NCBI GenBank assembly: GCA_949948775.1
Contig: CATLHC010000001.1
Span: 1-64,000, forward strand
Direction of reading: 5' to 3'
Length of the DNA stretch: 64,000 nucleotides
Source of the DNA: an uncultured Oscillospiraceae bacterium
GTDB taxonomy: Bacteria > Bacillota > Clostridia > Oscillospirales > Oscillospiraceae
The notes under the pieces were generated by a model. The model did no database searches. It had not been told where the DNA came from and was given only the letters and a program-made list of their open reading frames with translations. The translations under genes and the position numbers were made by a program. This document shows, one piece after another, positions 47,824 through 57,862 of this stretch; positions within the stretch are counted from its first letter, which is position 1, and each line of letters starts with the position of its first letter.

Positions 47824-49377
47824 ATGCAAAAGAGACGAGTCCAAAGCAAAATCGGCAAATTGCTGTTCCACCGCATGGGCATCGTGGGGGTGCTGATCAT
47901 CGCCCAGATCATTCTGTATGCCGTGGGGCTGGGGGTGCTGCGGGACAGCGTATACTTCGACCGGGTGGAGTGGCTGTTCATCGCCCTGTCGGTGCTGTCC
48001 GCCATGTGGATCGTGGGCAGCAGCAGCAATCCGGGTTATCAGATCGGCTGGCTCATCATCGTGCTGGGGCTGATGCCCTTTGGTTCCCTGGCCTACCTGC
48101 TGCTGGGCGGCAACCATCTGTCCGGCTTCAACCAGCGCCGCCTGCGGACTATGGAGCGGAAGATCCGCAAAAACCTGGGAGCGGAGTGCGGCCGGTCCGC
48201 ATCCCTGGGGGAACTGCTGGGGGAGGACGCGGCGTGTATGGCCCGATACCTGGAGCAGACCACCCACTGCCCGGTCTACGGCAATACCCGTACCAAATAC
48301 TACCCTCTGGGGGACAACTGCTACGACGACATCCTGGAGGCCCTGCGGGGGGCGCGGCGCTATATCTTCATCGAGTACTTCATCATCGAGGAGGGCAAGC
48401 TGTGGAATTCGGTGCTGGATATTTTGCGGGAGAAGGCCGCTCAGGGGCTGGAGGTGCGGGTGATCTATGACGACATCGGCTCCATGGCCACCCTGCCGGG
48501 GGACTATCCCGCCCGGCTGGAGAAGCTGGGGGTTCACTGCCGGGTGTTCAACCGCTTTGTGCCGGTGGTGTCCCTGCGGCAGAACAACCGGGACCACCGG
48601 AAATATATGATCATCGACGGCCGGGTGGCCTTCACCGGGGGCATCAACATGGCGGACGAGTACATCAACGTCAAGCGCCGGTTCGGCCACTGGAAGGACT
48701 CCGCCATCCGGCTGGAGGGGGACGCGGTCTGGTCCATGACCGTGTCCTTCCTGGCCATGTGGGACTTCACCAACAGCGAGGAGGAGCACTTCACCCCCTT
48801 CCGCCCCGCCCCCGCCAAGGGGGGCACGGTGGGCTACGTCCAGCCTTACCACGACTGCCCCTGGGACAACGAGCCGGTGGGGCAGACGGTGTACCTCCAC
48901 CTCATCAACCGGGCCAAGCGGTACGTGTACATTACCACGCCTTACCTGGTGATCGACTACTCGCTGACCATGGCGCTGACCTCCGCGGCCAAATCCGGGG
49001 TGGATGTGCGCATCATCACCCCCCACATCCCGGACAAGAAGACGGTGTTTGAGATGACCCGTTCCCACTACGAGGAACTGCTGGAGGCCGGGGTACAGAT
49101 CTTTGAGTACGAGCCGGGCTTCATTCACTCCAAGAATTTTGTGGTGGACGACCGCTTTGCCACCGTGGGCACGGTGAATCTGGACTACCGCAGCATGTTC
49201 CTCCACTTCGAAAACGGCGTGCTGCTGTATGAGACCCCGTCGGTGGCCGACATTCGGGACGACTTCCTGGACACCCAGACCAAGAGCCTCATGGTCACCC
49301 TGGAGGACTGCCGGTCCACCTCGCTGCCCCGGAGGACCTTCCGGGATCTGCTGCGGCTCTTCGCGCCGCTGCTGTGA
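47824..49377 (+). CDS. cls: Cardiolipin synthase (two PLD/HKD motifs)
   Basis: RDHRKYMIIDGRVAFTGGINMADEY and HSKNFVVDDRFATVGTVNLDYRS. Confidence 0.93.
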   Translation: MQKRRVQSKIGKLLFHRMGIVGVLIIAQIILYAVGLGVLRDSVYFDRVEWLFIALSVLSAMWIVGSSSNPGYQIGWLIIVLGLMPFGSLAYLLLGGNHLSGFNQRRLRTMERKIRKNLGAECGRSASLGELLGEDAACMARYLEQTTHCPVYGNTRTKYYPLGDNCYDDILEALRGARRYIFIEYFIIEEGKLWNSVLDILREKAAQGLEVRVIYDDIGSMATLPGDYPARLEKLGVHCRVFNRFVPVVSLRQNNRDHRKYMIIDGRVAFTGGINMADEYINVKRRFGHWKDSAIRLEGDAVWSMTVSFLAMWDFTNSEEEHFTPFRPAPAKGGTVGYVQPYHDCPWDNEPVGQTVYLHLINRAKRYVYITTPYLVIDYSLTMALTSAAKSGVDVRIITPHIPDKKTVFEMTRSHYEELLEAGVQIFEYEPGFIHSKNFVVDDRFATVGTVNLDYRSMFLHFENGVLLYETPSVADIRDDFLDTQTKSLMVTLEDCRSTSLPRRTFRDLLRLFAPLL

Positions 49378-49410
49378 AGACAGAATAAAATGCCCGCCGG
49401 CTACAAGCGG

Positions 49411-49442
49411 ACAGCCGCCCCTCAGGACGAGGGGCGGCTGTC
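49411..49442. terminator. Bidirectional stem-loop between cls and the MATE gene
   Basis: ACAGCCGCCCCTC-aggac-GAGGGGCGGCTGT. Confidence 0.7.
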
Positions 49443-49452
49443 TGCCGTCGTT

Positions 49453-50838
49453 TCAGATGACCTGGTGCTCCTTCCATTTGCCCCGGAGGAAGCGGGGCAG
49501 GAACACGGAAAAGCGGACCACCCAGTCGCAGAACATGGCGATCCAGACCCCCAGCAGGCCCATCCCCATGCCCCAGGCCGGACCCAGGAAATAGCTCAAG
49601 CCGATGCGGCAGATCCACATGGACAGCATGGAGACCACCATGGTGAACTTGGCGTCTCCCGCCGCGCGCAGGGCGTTGGGCAGGGTAAAGGACATGGGCC
49701 AGAAGATCGCGGTGAACACCGCGCACCAGCGCAGCACCTGGACAGCCATAGCGGCGGTGGCGGGGGTCAGGTTGAACATGGGCACCAGAACCGGCGCCGC
49801 CAGGAATAGACACAGGCAGGAGACGCCCAGAGAGAGATAGGTCGCCTTCATCAGCTTCTTGGTGTAGCTCACCGCCTGCTCATGGTCGCCCGCGCCCATG
49901 CACTGGCCGATGACGGTCACCATGCTCAGCCCCACCGCCTGCCCGGGGACGTTGATGAAGCCCGCCACGGAATTGCTGATGGCGTTGGCCGCCACGGCGG
50001 AGCCGTTCACGGCCAGATCCACCCCGATGTCAAAGGAGGTGACCAGCCGCAGCACCAGCAGCTTGCCGATCTGAAACATCCCGTTTTCCACTCCGGCGGG
50101 TATGCCGATACCCAGAATGGATTTCACCGTTTTCCACTGGAGGTTGGGGCGGAACAGGTCTTCCACATACACCTGAAGGCTGGGCCGGGTGATCATCACC
50201 CCGATGATGGCCGCCGCCGCGATACGGGAGACCAGGGTGCCGACGCCCGCCCCGGCGGAACCCATGCCGAAGCCGTAGATCAGCACGGCGTTCACCGCGA
50301 TGTTGATGATGTTGACGATGAGAGAGTTGACCATGGATACCTTGCTGTTGCCCATGGCCCGGAAGAGAGCGGCCCCGGCGTTGTAGACGGCGATGAAGGG
50401 GTAGGCCGCCGCCGTCAGCAGAAAATAGATCAGGGCGGAATCCATGACCGCCTGGGAGATGTCGCCGAACAGCAGCCGCAGAATGTGCTGCCGGAAGAGA
50501 AGCGCCGCCCCCATCAGGAACAGGGACACGATCAGAGCGACGTACAGCAGCTGCTTCGCGGCGGACCGGGCGTTTTCCGGTTCCTTCCGGCCCAGATACT
50601 GGGCCACCACCACCGCTCCGCCGGTGGACAGGGCGGAGAAGATGTTGATGATGAGGATATTGATGTTGTCCACCAGGGACACGCCGGAGACCACCGCTTC
50701 CCCGGCGGTGGTGACCATCATGGTATCGGCCATGCCCACCGTCATCAGCAGCAGCTGCTCGATGACGAGGGGGATGATGAGACGCACCAGCTTTTGGTTG
50801 GTGAAAATAGGCGCTGAGGCCCGTGCTGTGGATTCCAT
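49453..50838 (-). CDS. MATE-family efflux transporter
   Basis: LIIPLVIEQLLLMTVGMADTMMVTTAGEAVVSGVSLVDNINILI; 12-TM pattern. Confidence 0.92.
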   Translation of the reverse strand: MESTARASAPIFTNQKLVRLIIPLVIEQLLLMTVGMADTMMVTTAGEAVVSGVSLVDNINILIINIFSALSTGGAVVVAQYLGRKEPENARSAAKQLLYVALIVSLFLMGAALLFRQHILRLLFGDISQAVMDSALIYFLLTAAAYPFIAVYNAGAALFRAMGNSKVSMVNSLIVNIINIAVNAVLIYGFGMGSAGAGVGTLVSRIAAAAIIGVMITRPSLQVYVEDLFRPNLQWKTVKSILGIGIPAGVENGMFQIGKLLVLRLVTSFDIGVDLAVNGSAVAANAISNSVAGFINVPGQAVGLSMVTVIGQCMGAGDHEQAVSYTKKLMKATYLSLGVSCLCLFLAAPVLVPMFNLTPATAAMAVQVLRWCAVFTAIFWPMSFTLPNALRAAGDAKFTMVVSMLSMWICRIGLSYFLGPAWGMGMGLLGVWIAMFCDWVVRFSVFLPRFLRGKWKEHQVI

Positions 50839-51072
50839 GAACGCACCTCGTGTTCGGATTGGCCCGGCCTCGGGGGCCGCGCAGTGTGATCTTGACATTT
50901 CGGAAGACATTTTAGCACGTTTTTCCCCCAATGGCCACCGTGTTTTCTCACAAAAAGACGGCACAAAGGGAGGGAACGGCTGGCCGTCTTGATGACAATA
51001 CCCGCCGCCCTCCATCGGGGAGCGGGCGGGGCCGCCGGGCGCCCGGACAAAGAGCTTGGAGCAGTTCATGTA

Positions 51073-51102
51073 TTGACACGAAAAGGGAAGAAATAGTATA
51101 AT
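51073..51102 (+). promoter_or_regulatory. Promoter upstream of the hybrid kinase
   Basis: TTGACA (51073-51078), 18-nt spacer, TATAAT (51097-51102). Confidence 0.6.
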
Positions 51103-51204
51103 AATCATAGTAAGGGACAGCGGGAAAGGAAGTCGCCTTGCAGAACGGACGGGCGCTTTTTTCAGACCAAGTGCTCTTCCGAAGCACGGGAATGGGGAGC
51201 GTTG

Positions 51205-53763
51205 ATGAAAGAAATGTCAAACAAGCAGAAGAAATGGAAAGGGCTTTCCCTGCTCTTTTCCATTATTTTGATTTTTTGCATTTTCGGAGCGATTGTCTTT
51301 TCGGTGTCGCAAAAAATATCCATGGAAATGTCCGCGTCCGCCATTCAAAATCTGAGCGAGAGCCTGGACCTGATTCAGAGCACAATTGAGGCGATTCTGC
51401 GCAGCGAGGCGGAGTTCCAGGAGCTGATCGCCCAGGAGATCGCGCAGTCGGACGACCCGGAGGAGTATATCTGCGGCTCTAAGAGCAACCGGACCGTGGC
51501 GAAAATATCGCTGATTCTATCTGGGGAAACGGAGGGAATCTCCAGCACGGGGGAGCGGTTTACCGAGGAGGGATTGGATTTTTCCGCAGGCGGGACGGTG
51601 ATAGGCCTGCCGGTTTCCCGATCCTACCTGAACTATATGGGGACGTGGTCGTATACTATGAAATGCCCCGTGGAGCGGGACGGCCGGGTGCTCGGCACCC
51701 TTTACGCCGAGTATGTATACGACGCCATCGATCAGTCCCTGCCCGACGGGTTTTACAACAAGCAGGCGTCGCTGTATATCATGGACGCGGAGAGTCAGCG
51801 GTTTGTCCTAAAGCCCAAGGGAATGGGGCAGCGCAGCGCGGGCCACTTGAATCTGGCGGATTTCTACCGGGCGAACAATATTCAGGACCAGGAGATCCAG
51901 GCGGAGGTGGAGGACTGCCTGAGAACGGGGCAGAACGTCCTGTTTTATCACGATATTCGGGAGGTACACGCGCTCAACTATATGTGGGCGGTCAACGGCG
52001 GGACGATTTTCCTGGTGGGTTATGTGCCGGTGGAGGCCATCCAGCAGGAGGGCCGGACCGTCAACCAGAATATTATCATCGTTGTGGTCTCGCTGCTGAC
52101 GGCGTTTTTCCTGTGCATCGCCCTGTACTATCTGAACTGGCGGCAGCAGGATAAGCTGCGAAGGGAACGGGAGGAGGAGCGCAGGCGGTACAACCAGCAG
52201 CTGGCGGAGGCTTTGCAGGCCGCCCAGATCGCCAGCGAGTCCAAGACGACCTTCCTGTCCAACATGTCCCACGACATCCGCACGCCCATGAACGCAGTGC
52301 TTGGGTTTACGATGCTCCTGGACAGAGACGCGGAGAATCCAGCCAAGGTGCGGGAATACACCAAGAAGATCACGGCCTCCGGCCAGCACCTGCTCAGCCT
52401 GATCAACGATATTTTGGACGTGTCCAAAATTGAGAGCGGGAAAGTGGCGCTCAATTTGGAGAAGTTCGCGCTGAGCGATGTGGTCTCCTCCGTGGACGCC
52501 ATCATCCAGCCGATGGCCAAGGCGAAGAGGCAGGAATTCCATGTGGAAGTGACCGGCATCCACCGTGAGCATTTGGTGGGGGATGAGACCAGGATCAATC
52601 AGATCCTGATCAATCTTCTCTCCAACGCCGTGAAATACACGCCGGTGGGCGGCCACATCCGGCTGCGCATGATCGGCCTGAAGCAGCGCTCCAGCCAGTA
52701 TGAGCACATCCGCATCGAGGTGGAGGACGACGGCTACGGCATGACGCCGGAGTATCTGAAGACCATTTTTGACCCATTCACCAGGGCGGAGAACAGCACC
52801 ACCAACAAGGTGCAGGGTACCGGGCTGGGCATGGCCATCACCAAGAGCATTGTGGAGCTGATGGGTGGAACCATTGAGGTCACCAGCGAGGTGGACCGCG
52901 GGTCTCTTTTCCGGGTGGATCTGGAGCTGCGTGTCCTTGAGGACGCGGCGGACCGGCAGTTCTGGGAGCAGCGCGGCGTCTCCCGCATACTGGCGGTGGG
53001 CGGAAGCGCGGAGGGCCGGGAGAGCATTCTGGCGCTCATGCAGGACACGGGCGTCCGGCTGGACACCGCCTCGAATGCGGAGCGGGCGCTGGAACAGATT
53101 CGCGGCGGCGCCGAGTTCCAGGTGGTCCTGCTGGACTGGGAGGGCTGCGGCCTGCCGGCGGCCCGGCTGCTGCGGGAGAATCTTCCGGATACGATTCCCA
53201 TTGTGCTTCTGGCGGAATTCGACGCGGAGGGGATGGAGAAAGCCCTTCAGCTCAGAGGCACGGATTGCCTAACGAAGCCCTTTTTCGTCTCCGCCCTGCG
53301 GATAAAGCTTGAGGAGCTGTGGAGCGGGAAGGCCTGCGGGCCGGAGGCGGAAGAGGACGGCAGCTTGCATGGGATGCGATTCCTGGCCGCGGAGGACAAC
53401 GAGATTAACGCGGAGATCTTGACGGAGCTTTTGGAAATCGAGGGAGCCTCGTGTGAGATCGCGGCCAACGGGCAGCTGGCGGTGGAGCGCTTCCGGTGCT
53501 CGGAGCCGGGAGAGTTCGACGCGATTTTAATGGACGTGCAGATGCCGGTGATGAACGGCCATGAGGCCGCCAGGGCGATCCGCTCCATGGACCGGGAGGA
53601 CGCGGGGCGCGTCCCCATTATCGCGATGACGGCCAACGCCTTTGCCGAGGATGAAAAGGCCGCTCTGGACGCGGGTATGGACGCCCATGTGCCCAAGCCG
53701 CTGAATATGGAGCAGCTGAAGAAGGTCATCAGACAGCTGGGGGAACGAAAGGAAAGCTTATGA
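51205..53763 (+). CDS. Hybrid sensor histidine kinase/response regulator
   Basis: Extracellular sensor between two TM segments; FLSNMSHDIRTPMNAVLG H-box; GTGLGMAITKSIVELMGG; C-terminal REC ILMDVQMPVMNGHEAARAIR. Confidence 0.93.
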   Translation: MKEMSNKQKKWKGLSLLFSIILIFCIFGAIVFSVSQKISMEMSASAIQNLSESLDLIQSTIEAILRSEAEFQELIAQEIAQSDDPEEYICGSKSNRTVAKISLILSGETEGISSTGERFTEEGLDFSAGGTVIGLPVSRSYLNYMGTWSYTMKCPVERDGRVLGTLYAEYVYDAIDQSLPDGFYNKQASLYIMDAESQRFVLKPKGMGQRSAGHLNLADFYRANNIQDQEIQAEVEDCLRTGQNVLFYHDIREVHALNYMWAVNGGTIFLVGYVPVEAIQQEGRTVNQNIIIVVVSLLTAFFLCIALYYLNWRQQDKLRREREEERRRYNQQLAEALQAAQIASESKTTFLSNMSHDIRTPMNAVLGFTMLLDRDAENPAKVREYTKKITASGQHLLSLINDILDVSKIESGKVALNLEKFALSDVVSSVDAIIQPMAKAKRQEFHVEVTGIHREHLVGDETRINQILINLLSNAVKYTPVGGHIRLRMIGLKQRSSQYEHIRIEVEDDGYGMTPEYLKTIFDPFTRAENSTTNKVQGTGLGMAITKSIVELMGGTIEVTSEVDRGSLFRVDLELRVLEDAADRQFWEQRGVSRILAVGGSAEGRESILALMQDTGVRLDTASNAERALEQIRGGAEFQVVLLDWEGCGLPAARLLRENLPDTIPIVLLAEFDAEGMEKALQLRGTDCLTKPFFVSALRIKLEELWSGKACGPEAEEDGSLHGMRFLAAEDNEINAEILTELLEIEGASCEIAANGQLAVERFRCSEPGEFDAILMDVQMPVMNGHEAARAIRSMDREDAGRVPIIAMTANAFAEDEKAALDAGMDAHVPKPLNMEQLKKVIRQLGERKESL

Positions 53764-55070
53764 AAAATATAAGGGGACAAAGATGGGTTTCCGCCTGTCT
53801 GGCGGCGCTGACGGTTGTGTCGCTGGCCGGCTGCGGCGGTCACGAGGACCCCAAGAACCTGATCCGTCAGGACGGGGAGGAGGAGCGGGTCGTCAATCTG
53901 TTCAGCCCCATGGAAAAGACCGACCCGGACGCGGAGAATGTGGCCCGGACCGCGTCGGACCTGACGGTGGCCATGGCTGAGGAAGCGCTGAACGTGACCA
54001 TGGTATACCGGACCTATACGGCGGAAAACGAGCAGGACAAGACCTATGACGAGGTCTGCATGGACCGGGCCCGGAACAACATGGACGATCTGTATCTGCT
54101 CAATCCGGACACCATCCTGGCGCTGGGGGCGGAGGGAAAGCTGATGGACCTGTCCGGGCTGGACAGCGCGAAGAATCTGCGGGAGATCATCCGCACCGCC
54201 AACACGGTGGATGGAAAGTTGGTGGCCATCCCCCAGGAGGTGGTGGCCTATGGCCTGTTTGTCAATGTGGAGCTGTTTGAGCGGTATCACCTCGCCCTGC
54301 CGGAGACGCCGGAGGAGTTTCTGGAGTGCTGCCGGGTGTTTCAGGAGAACGGGATCGACACGCCCATCGGCGCCAACCGCTGGTGGCTGGAGACCTTTGT
54401 CTTCGCCCAGGCCTACGCCGACCTGTACAACGGCGGGAATACGCAGGCGGAGATCGCGGCCCTGAACAGCGGGAAGGCCAGATACAGCGACTATATGCGC
54501 TCCGGGTTTGAGTTTCTTCAAACGCTCATTGACCGGGGATATATTGACGTGGAGAAGGCCGCCGCCGGCGAGGCCATAGAGACGGAGGGGGCGGATTTCC
54601 TTGCAGGGAAAACCCCGATCGTTATGGCCTACTGGGGCGCGGCGAATACGGAGACCGCCTATGGAAAGACGGATTTTGAGATGAAGGTCATCGGCTTTCC
54701 CAGCAGCCGGGGCCAGATGCCGGTGATGCCCATGACGGGACTTGCCGTAGGCGCCGACGCGGAGCACCGGGAAGACGCGGCCCGGGTGCTGGATGTCATG
54801 GTCTCTGATGAGGCGCTGCAGGTTTACTCGGAAACCAACCGGGTCATCTCCCCCTCCAAAAATGTAAAGGTGGACTGCGTCCCCGCCCTGGAGCCGCTCA
54901 ACGACCGGATTGAGGAGGGGATCTACGTGCTGGGTTCCAACGCGGGAATGAATGTGGAACAGTGGGGGAACACCTGCCTGATTGTGCGCAGGCTGCTGGG
55001 CGGCGCGTCGGTGGAGGAGTGCATGGCGGCCTTTGACGAGCTGCAGGACGCGGCGCTGAACAAGACGTAA
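53760..55070 (+). CDS. Extracellular solute-binding lipoprotein (ABC-type SBP, no permease adjacent)
   Basis: Lipobox SLAGCGG; SBP-like fold motifs; ATGA overlap with the kinase gene. Confidence 0.85.
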   Translation: MKNIRGQRWVSACLAALTVVSLAGCGGHEDPKNLIRQDGEEERVVNLFSPMEKTDPDAENVARTASDLTVAMAEEALNVTMVYRTYTAENEQDKTYDEVCMDRARNNMDDLYLLNPDTILALGAEGKLMDLSGLDSAKNLREIIRTANTVDGKLVAIPQEVVAYGLFVNVELFERYHLALPETPEEFLECCRVFQENGIDTPIGANRWWLETFVFAQAYADLYNGGNTQAEIAALNSGKARYSDYMRSGFEFLQTLIDRGYIDVEKAAAGEAIETEGADFLAGKTPIVMAYWGAANTETAYGKTDFEMKVIGFPSSRGQMPVMPMTGLAVGADAEHREDAARVLDVMVSDEALQVYSETNRVISPSKNVKVDCVPALEPLNDRIEEGIYVLGSNAGMNVEQWGNTCLIVRRLLGGASVEECMAAFDELQDAALNKT

Positions 55071-55138
55071 AAGCGCCTGCGGGACAAAAGCCGCTCGGCT
55101 GCCCGACATTACGCCGGCTGAGGCCGCGCGCAAAAATA

Positions 55139-55179
55139 AGCGCCGTTCCGTTGGCTGCGGGGCCAATGGAGCGGCGCTT
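55139..55179 (+). terminator. Imperfect stem-loop terminator
   Basis: AGCGCCGTTCCGTTGGC-tgcgg-GGCCAATGGAGCGGCGCTTTCTGTTT. Confidence 0.65.
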
Positions 55180-55310
55180 TCTGTTTGAAGCGATGGGGCG
55201 TGCGGCGGTCCTGCCCGCCGGGGGCGGCGCGGACCGCTGAAAAACCGCTGCAACCTTTTCCGGATTTCTTCGTATTTATTGACAGAACCGGTTCTTGAGG
55301 AAGTGAGACC

Positions 55311-55868
55311 TTGAATGACAAAAAGCTGGCCCAAAGGCTGAAGCGGGGCGACCGGATGGCCCTGAATCGGGTCATGGACGCCTACGCCTCCTATCTGTCC
55401 ACTGTGGCGTGGAATGCCATGGGTCCCGCCGCCTCGGCCCAGGATGTGGAGGAGGTGGTCTCCGACACGTTCCTGGCCCTCTGGTCCCGCCGGGATGGGC
55501 TGGACCCGGAGCAGGGGCTCAAGTCCTGGCTGGCGGCGGTGGCCAGGCACCGGGCCATCGACCGCATGCGCGCCGCGCCGCCCGCCCCTCTGCCCCTGGA
55601 AGACGCGGGCATGGCGGGCGGCTCCACCCCAGAGGAGGAGCTGGAGCGGCGGATGTTCGCCGACGCCCTGCGCCGGGCGGTAGAGGCCCTGCCGCCGCCG
55701 GACGAGCAGCTGGTCCGCCGCTTCTACTACGAGGAGGAGCGGCTGGTGGACATCGCCCGGGACCTGGGGTTATCCGTCCCGGCGGCAAAAAGCAGGCTCT
55801 GCCGGGCCCGGCGGAAGCTGAAGGAAATTCTCATCAAAGGAGGTTTGGCAGATGGCACGGCTGGATAA
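55311..55868 (+). CDS. ECF-type RNA polymerase sigma factor
   Basis: DVEEVVSDTFLALWSRRDGLDPEQGLKSWLAAVARHRAIDRMR; sigma-70 region 4 VDIARDLGLSVPAAKSRLCRARRKLKEIL. Confidence 0.92.
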   Translation: MNDKKLAQRLKRGDRMALNRVMDAYASYLSTVAWNAMGPAASAQDVEEVVSDTFLALWSRRDGLDPEQGLKSWLAAVARHRAIDRMRAAPPAPLPLEDAGMAGGSTPEEELERRMFADALRRAVEALPPPDEQLVRRFYYEEERLVDIARDLGLSVPAAKSRLCRARRKLKEILIKGGLADGTAG

Positions 55869-57252
55869 GCTCTGGCGGAGCGTGGACGGCCCCGGTCTCC
55901 CACCCCGTCTGGACAGCGGGCGCGTCAAGGCGCGGGTCAACGCCGCGCTGGACGCCGACCAAGCGGAAAGGAAGATTTATATGAAGCAGAAACTGCGCGT
56001 GGCGCTGATCGCCGCCGCGGCCGTGGCGGCCCTGACCGGCTCCGCTTTTGCGGCCACCACCAACTGGAACGGCCTGTCCAGCTGGTTCCAGGGGGATACC
56101 GCCCCCGCCCAGGAGTATATCCACAACGCCGCCCAGACGGTCAGCGACGAGAACTACTCCATGACCGTGGAGGGCAGCGCGGCGGACGACTACACCGCCT
56201 ATCTCACCGTCACCTTCACCGCCCTCAGCGACGAGGCCAAGGAATTTATCCACTCGGATGACTTCAATTCCATCGACCTGCTCTATGTCCACCCCGTCCG
56301 GGAGGAAAAGCCCGCCGATGAGGATGACGACCTCCCCAGATCTTTCAGCATCCCTTATCAGGAGACGGAATCCCCCGGCGAGAACTCCCGCCGGTTTGAG
56401 GTGTCGCTGCAAGACCTCTCCGGTCCCGTCGACGCCGTCCAGGTGTGGTGCGGGTATATGGAGACGGACAAGCGGGTGACGCTGCCCATCACCCCCGCCC
56501 CCACCCTGACCTTGAAGCTGGGCGTCTCCGGTCCGGGCGCCATGGACTTTATTCCGGTCAAGGACGCAGATGAGAACCCCCTGACCATCAGCGAGGTCAC
56601 AATCTCCCCCTTCACCTGCCTCGTCAAGTGGCAATGCTTCGCCGACGGGGAGCTCTATCCCAATCTCCGGTTCCGCATGGCGGACGGGACGGTCCTCACC
56701 CAATCCCAGATGATGCACCACCAGAGCGGCTCCGCCAACCCCGCCACCGGCAGCTACGAAAACCTTTACCGGTTCTATGAGGTCCAGGCCCTAGACGGCA
56801 CCGGCATCGTCTCCATCATCGCCTTCGATATGGAATACCCCTTGGACGGCTCCAAGCCCGCCCAGGTGGAGCACGACGACGCTCTGGACCCCTTCACCGT
56901 GACGCGGATGGAAAAGCTGTCGGATCAGAGCGGCTACTCCGTCCCCGTCCGGGAGCTGACGGAAAAGCTGGGCGGCACCTGTGACTGGGACCCCGCCACC
57001 GGAAACGTGACCTGCGTTTACCGGGGCGTCACCGTGGTCCTCAAGGCCAGGGACGCCACCGCCCTGGTGGACGGCAGGCCTGTGGATATGGTAGAGGCTC
57101 CCGCCGAGCAAAACGGCGTTCTGGCCGCTGACTGGCTCGTGTTCAAGGAGGCCTGGAGCATCAACGGGTTTGTCCAGCGGGAGAATATCTACAATGAAAA
57201 GGACCCCACAGACGTGACCACTATCTGGGGCGACTGGTACATCATCCCCTGA
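55852..57252 (+). CDS. Anti-sigma-factor-like membrane protein (DUF4179-type) with C-terminal copper-amine-oxidase-N-like domain
   Basis: Overlaps the sigma gene; single TM VALIAAAAVAALTGSAFA; YSVPVRELTEKLGGTCDWDPATGNVTCVYRGVTVVL. Confidence 0.75.
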   Translation: MARLDKLWRSVDGPGLPPRLDSGRVKARVNAALDADQAERKIYMKQKLRVALIAAAAVAALTGSAFAATTNWNGLSSWFQGDTAPAQEYIHNAAQTVSDENYSMTVEGSAADDYTAYLTVTFTALSDEAKEFIHSDDFNSIDLLYVHPVREEKPADEDDDLPRSFSIPYQETESPGENSRRFEVSLQDLSGPVDAVQVWCGYMETDKRVTLPITPAPTLTLKLGVSGPGAMDFIPVKDADENPLTISEVTISPFTCLVKWQCFADGELYPNLRFRMADGTVLTQSQMMHHQSGSANPATGSYENLYRFYEVQALDGTGIVSIIAFDMEYPLDGSKPAQVEHDDALDPFTVTRMEKLSDQSGYSVPVRELTEKLGGTCDWDPATGNVTCVYRGVTVVLKARDATALVDGRPVDMVEAPAEQNGVLAADWLVFKEAWSINGFVQRENIYNEKDPTDVTTIWGDWYIIP

Positions 57253-57279
57253 GCAGCACTCTCAATACGGAAACGATCA

Positions 57280-57311
57280 GAGCCGGCGGTCTATACAGAC
57301 CGCCGGCTCTC
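57280..57311. terminator. Stem-loop between convergent genes
   Basis: AGAGCCGGCGGTCT-atac-AGACCGCCGGCTCT. Confidence 0.65.
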
Positions 57312-57318
57312 CTATCGT

Positions 57319-57750
57319 TCAGATTACGTAATCGCCGCCGTCTTCTTCCCGGCGCGTCAGGTCCGCGACGGTGACGTGGTCGAGGTAGTCGCTGATGACC
57401 TGATTCAAGCCCCTCCAGAGGGGCAGGGTCCGACACGCAGCGGCTCTGGCGCAGACGTCGGCGTCCCGCTCCAGACAGGCCACGGGGGCCAGGGATTCCT
57501 CGGTCAGCCGCAGCACCGCGCCGGCCGTATACTGCTCGGGGGGCTTTGTCAGCCGGTAGCCGCCGCCCTTGCCCCGCACGCCGTTGAGCAGCCGGGCCTT
57601 CACCAGCAGCTTGATGATGCTCTCCAGATATTTTTCCGATATTCCCTGGCGCCGGGCGATGACCTTCAGCGGAATAAATCCGTCCCCCCGGTGCTCGGCC
57701 AGATCGATCATGACCCGCAGCGCGTAGCGCCCCTTCGTTGAGATCAGCAT
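57319..57750 (-). CDS. Rrf2-family transcriptional regulator
   Basis: MLISTKGRYALRVMIDLAEHRGDGFIPLKVIARRQGISEKYLESIIKLLVKARLLNGVRGKGGGYRL. Confidence 0.93.
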   Translation of the reverse strand: MLISTKGRYALRVMIDLAEHRGDGFIPLKVIARRQGISEKYLESIIKLLVKARLLNGVRGKGGGYRLTKPPEQYTAGAVLRLTEESLAPVACLERDADVCARAAACRTLPLWRGLNQVISDYLDHVTVADLTRREEDGGDYVI

Positions 57751-57862
57751 GGATGCGCCCCCTTTTGACAAACCTATTATACAACGTGGTTAATAGGAAA
57801 TCAATGCGGTCTTTCACCGGCCGACCGCCGAAAATGCGGCTGTGGGCTCTGTCCGCGGGAGC

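Noticed and set aside
46276-49206. 976-aa minus-strand ORF
   Set aside because: Antisense to dnaE and cls with low-complexity His/Gly/Val/Gln composition typical of shadow ORFs in GC-rich DNA.
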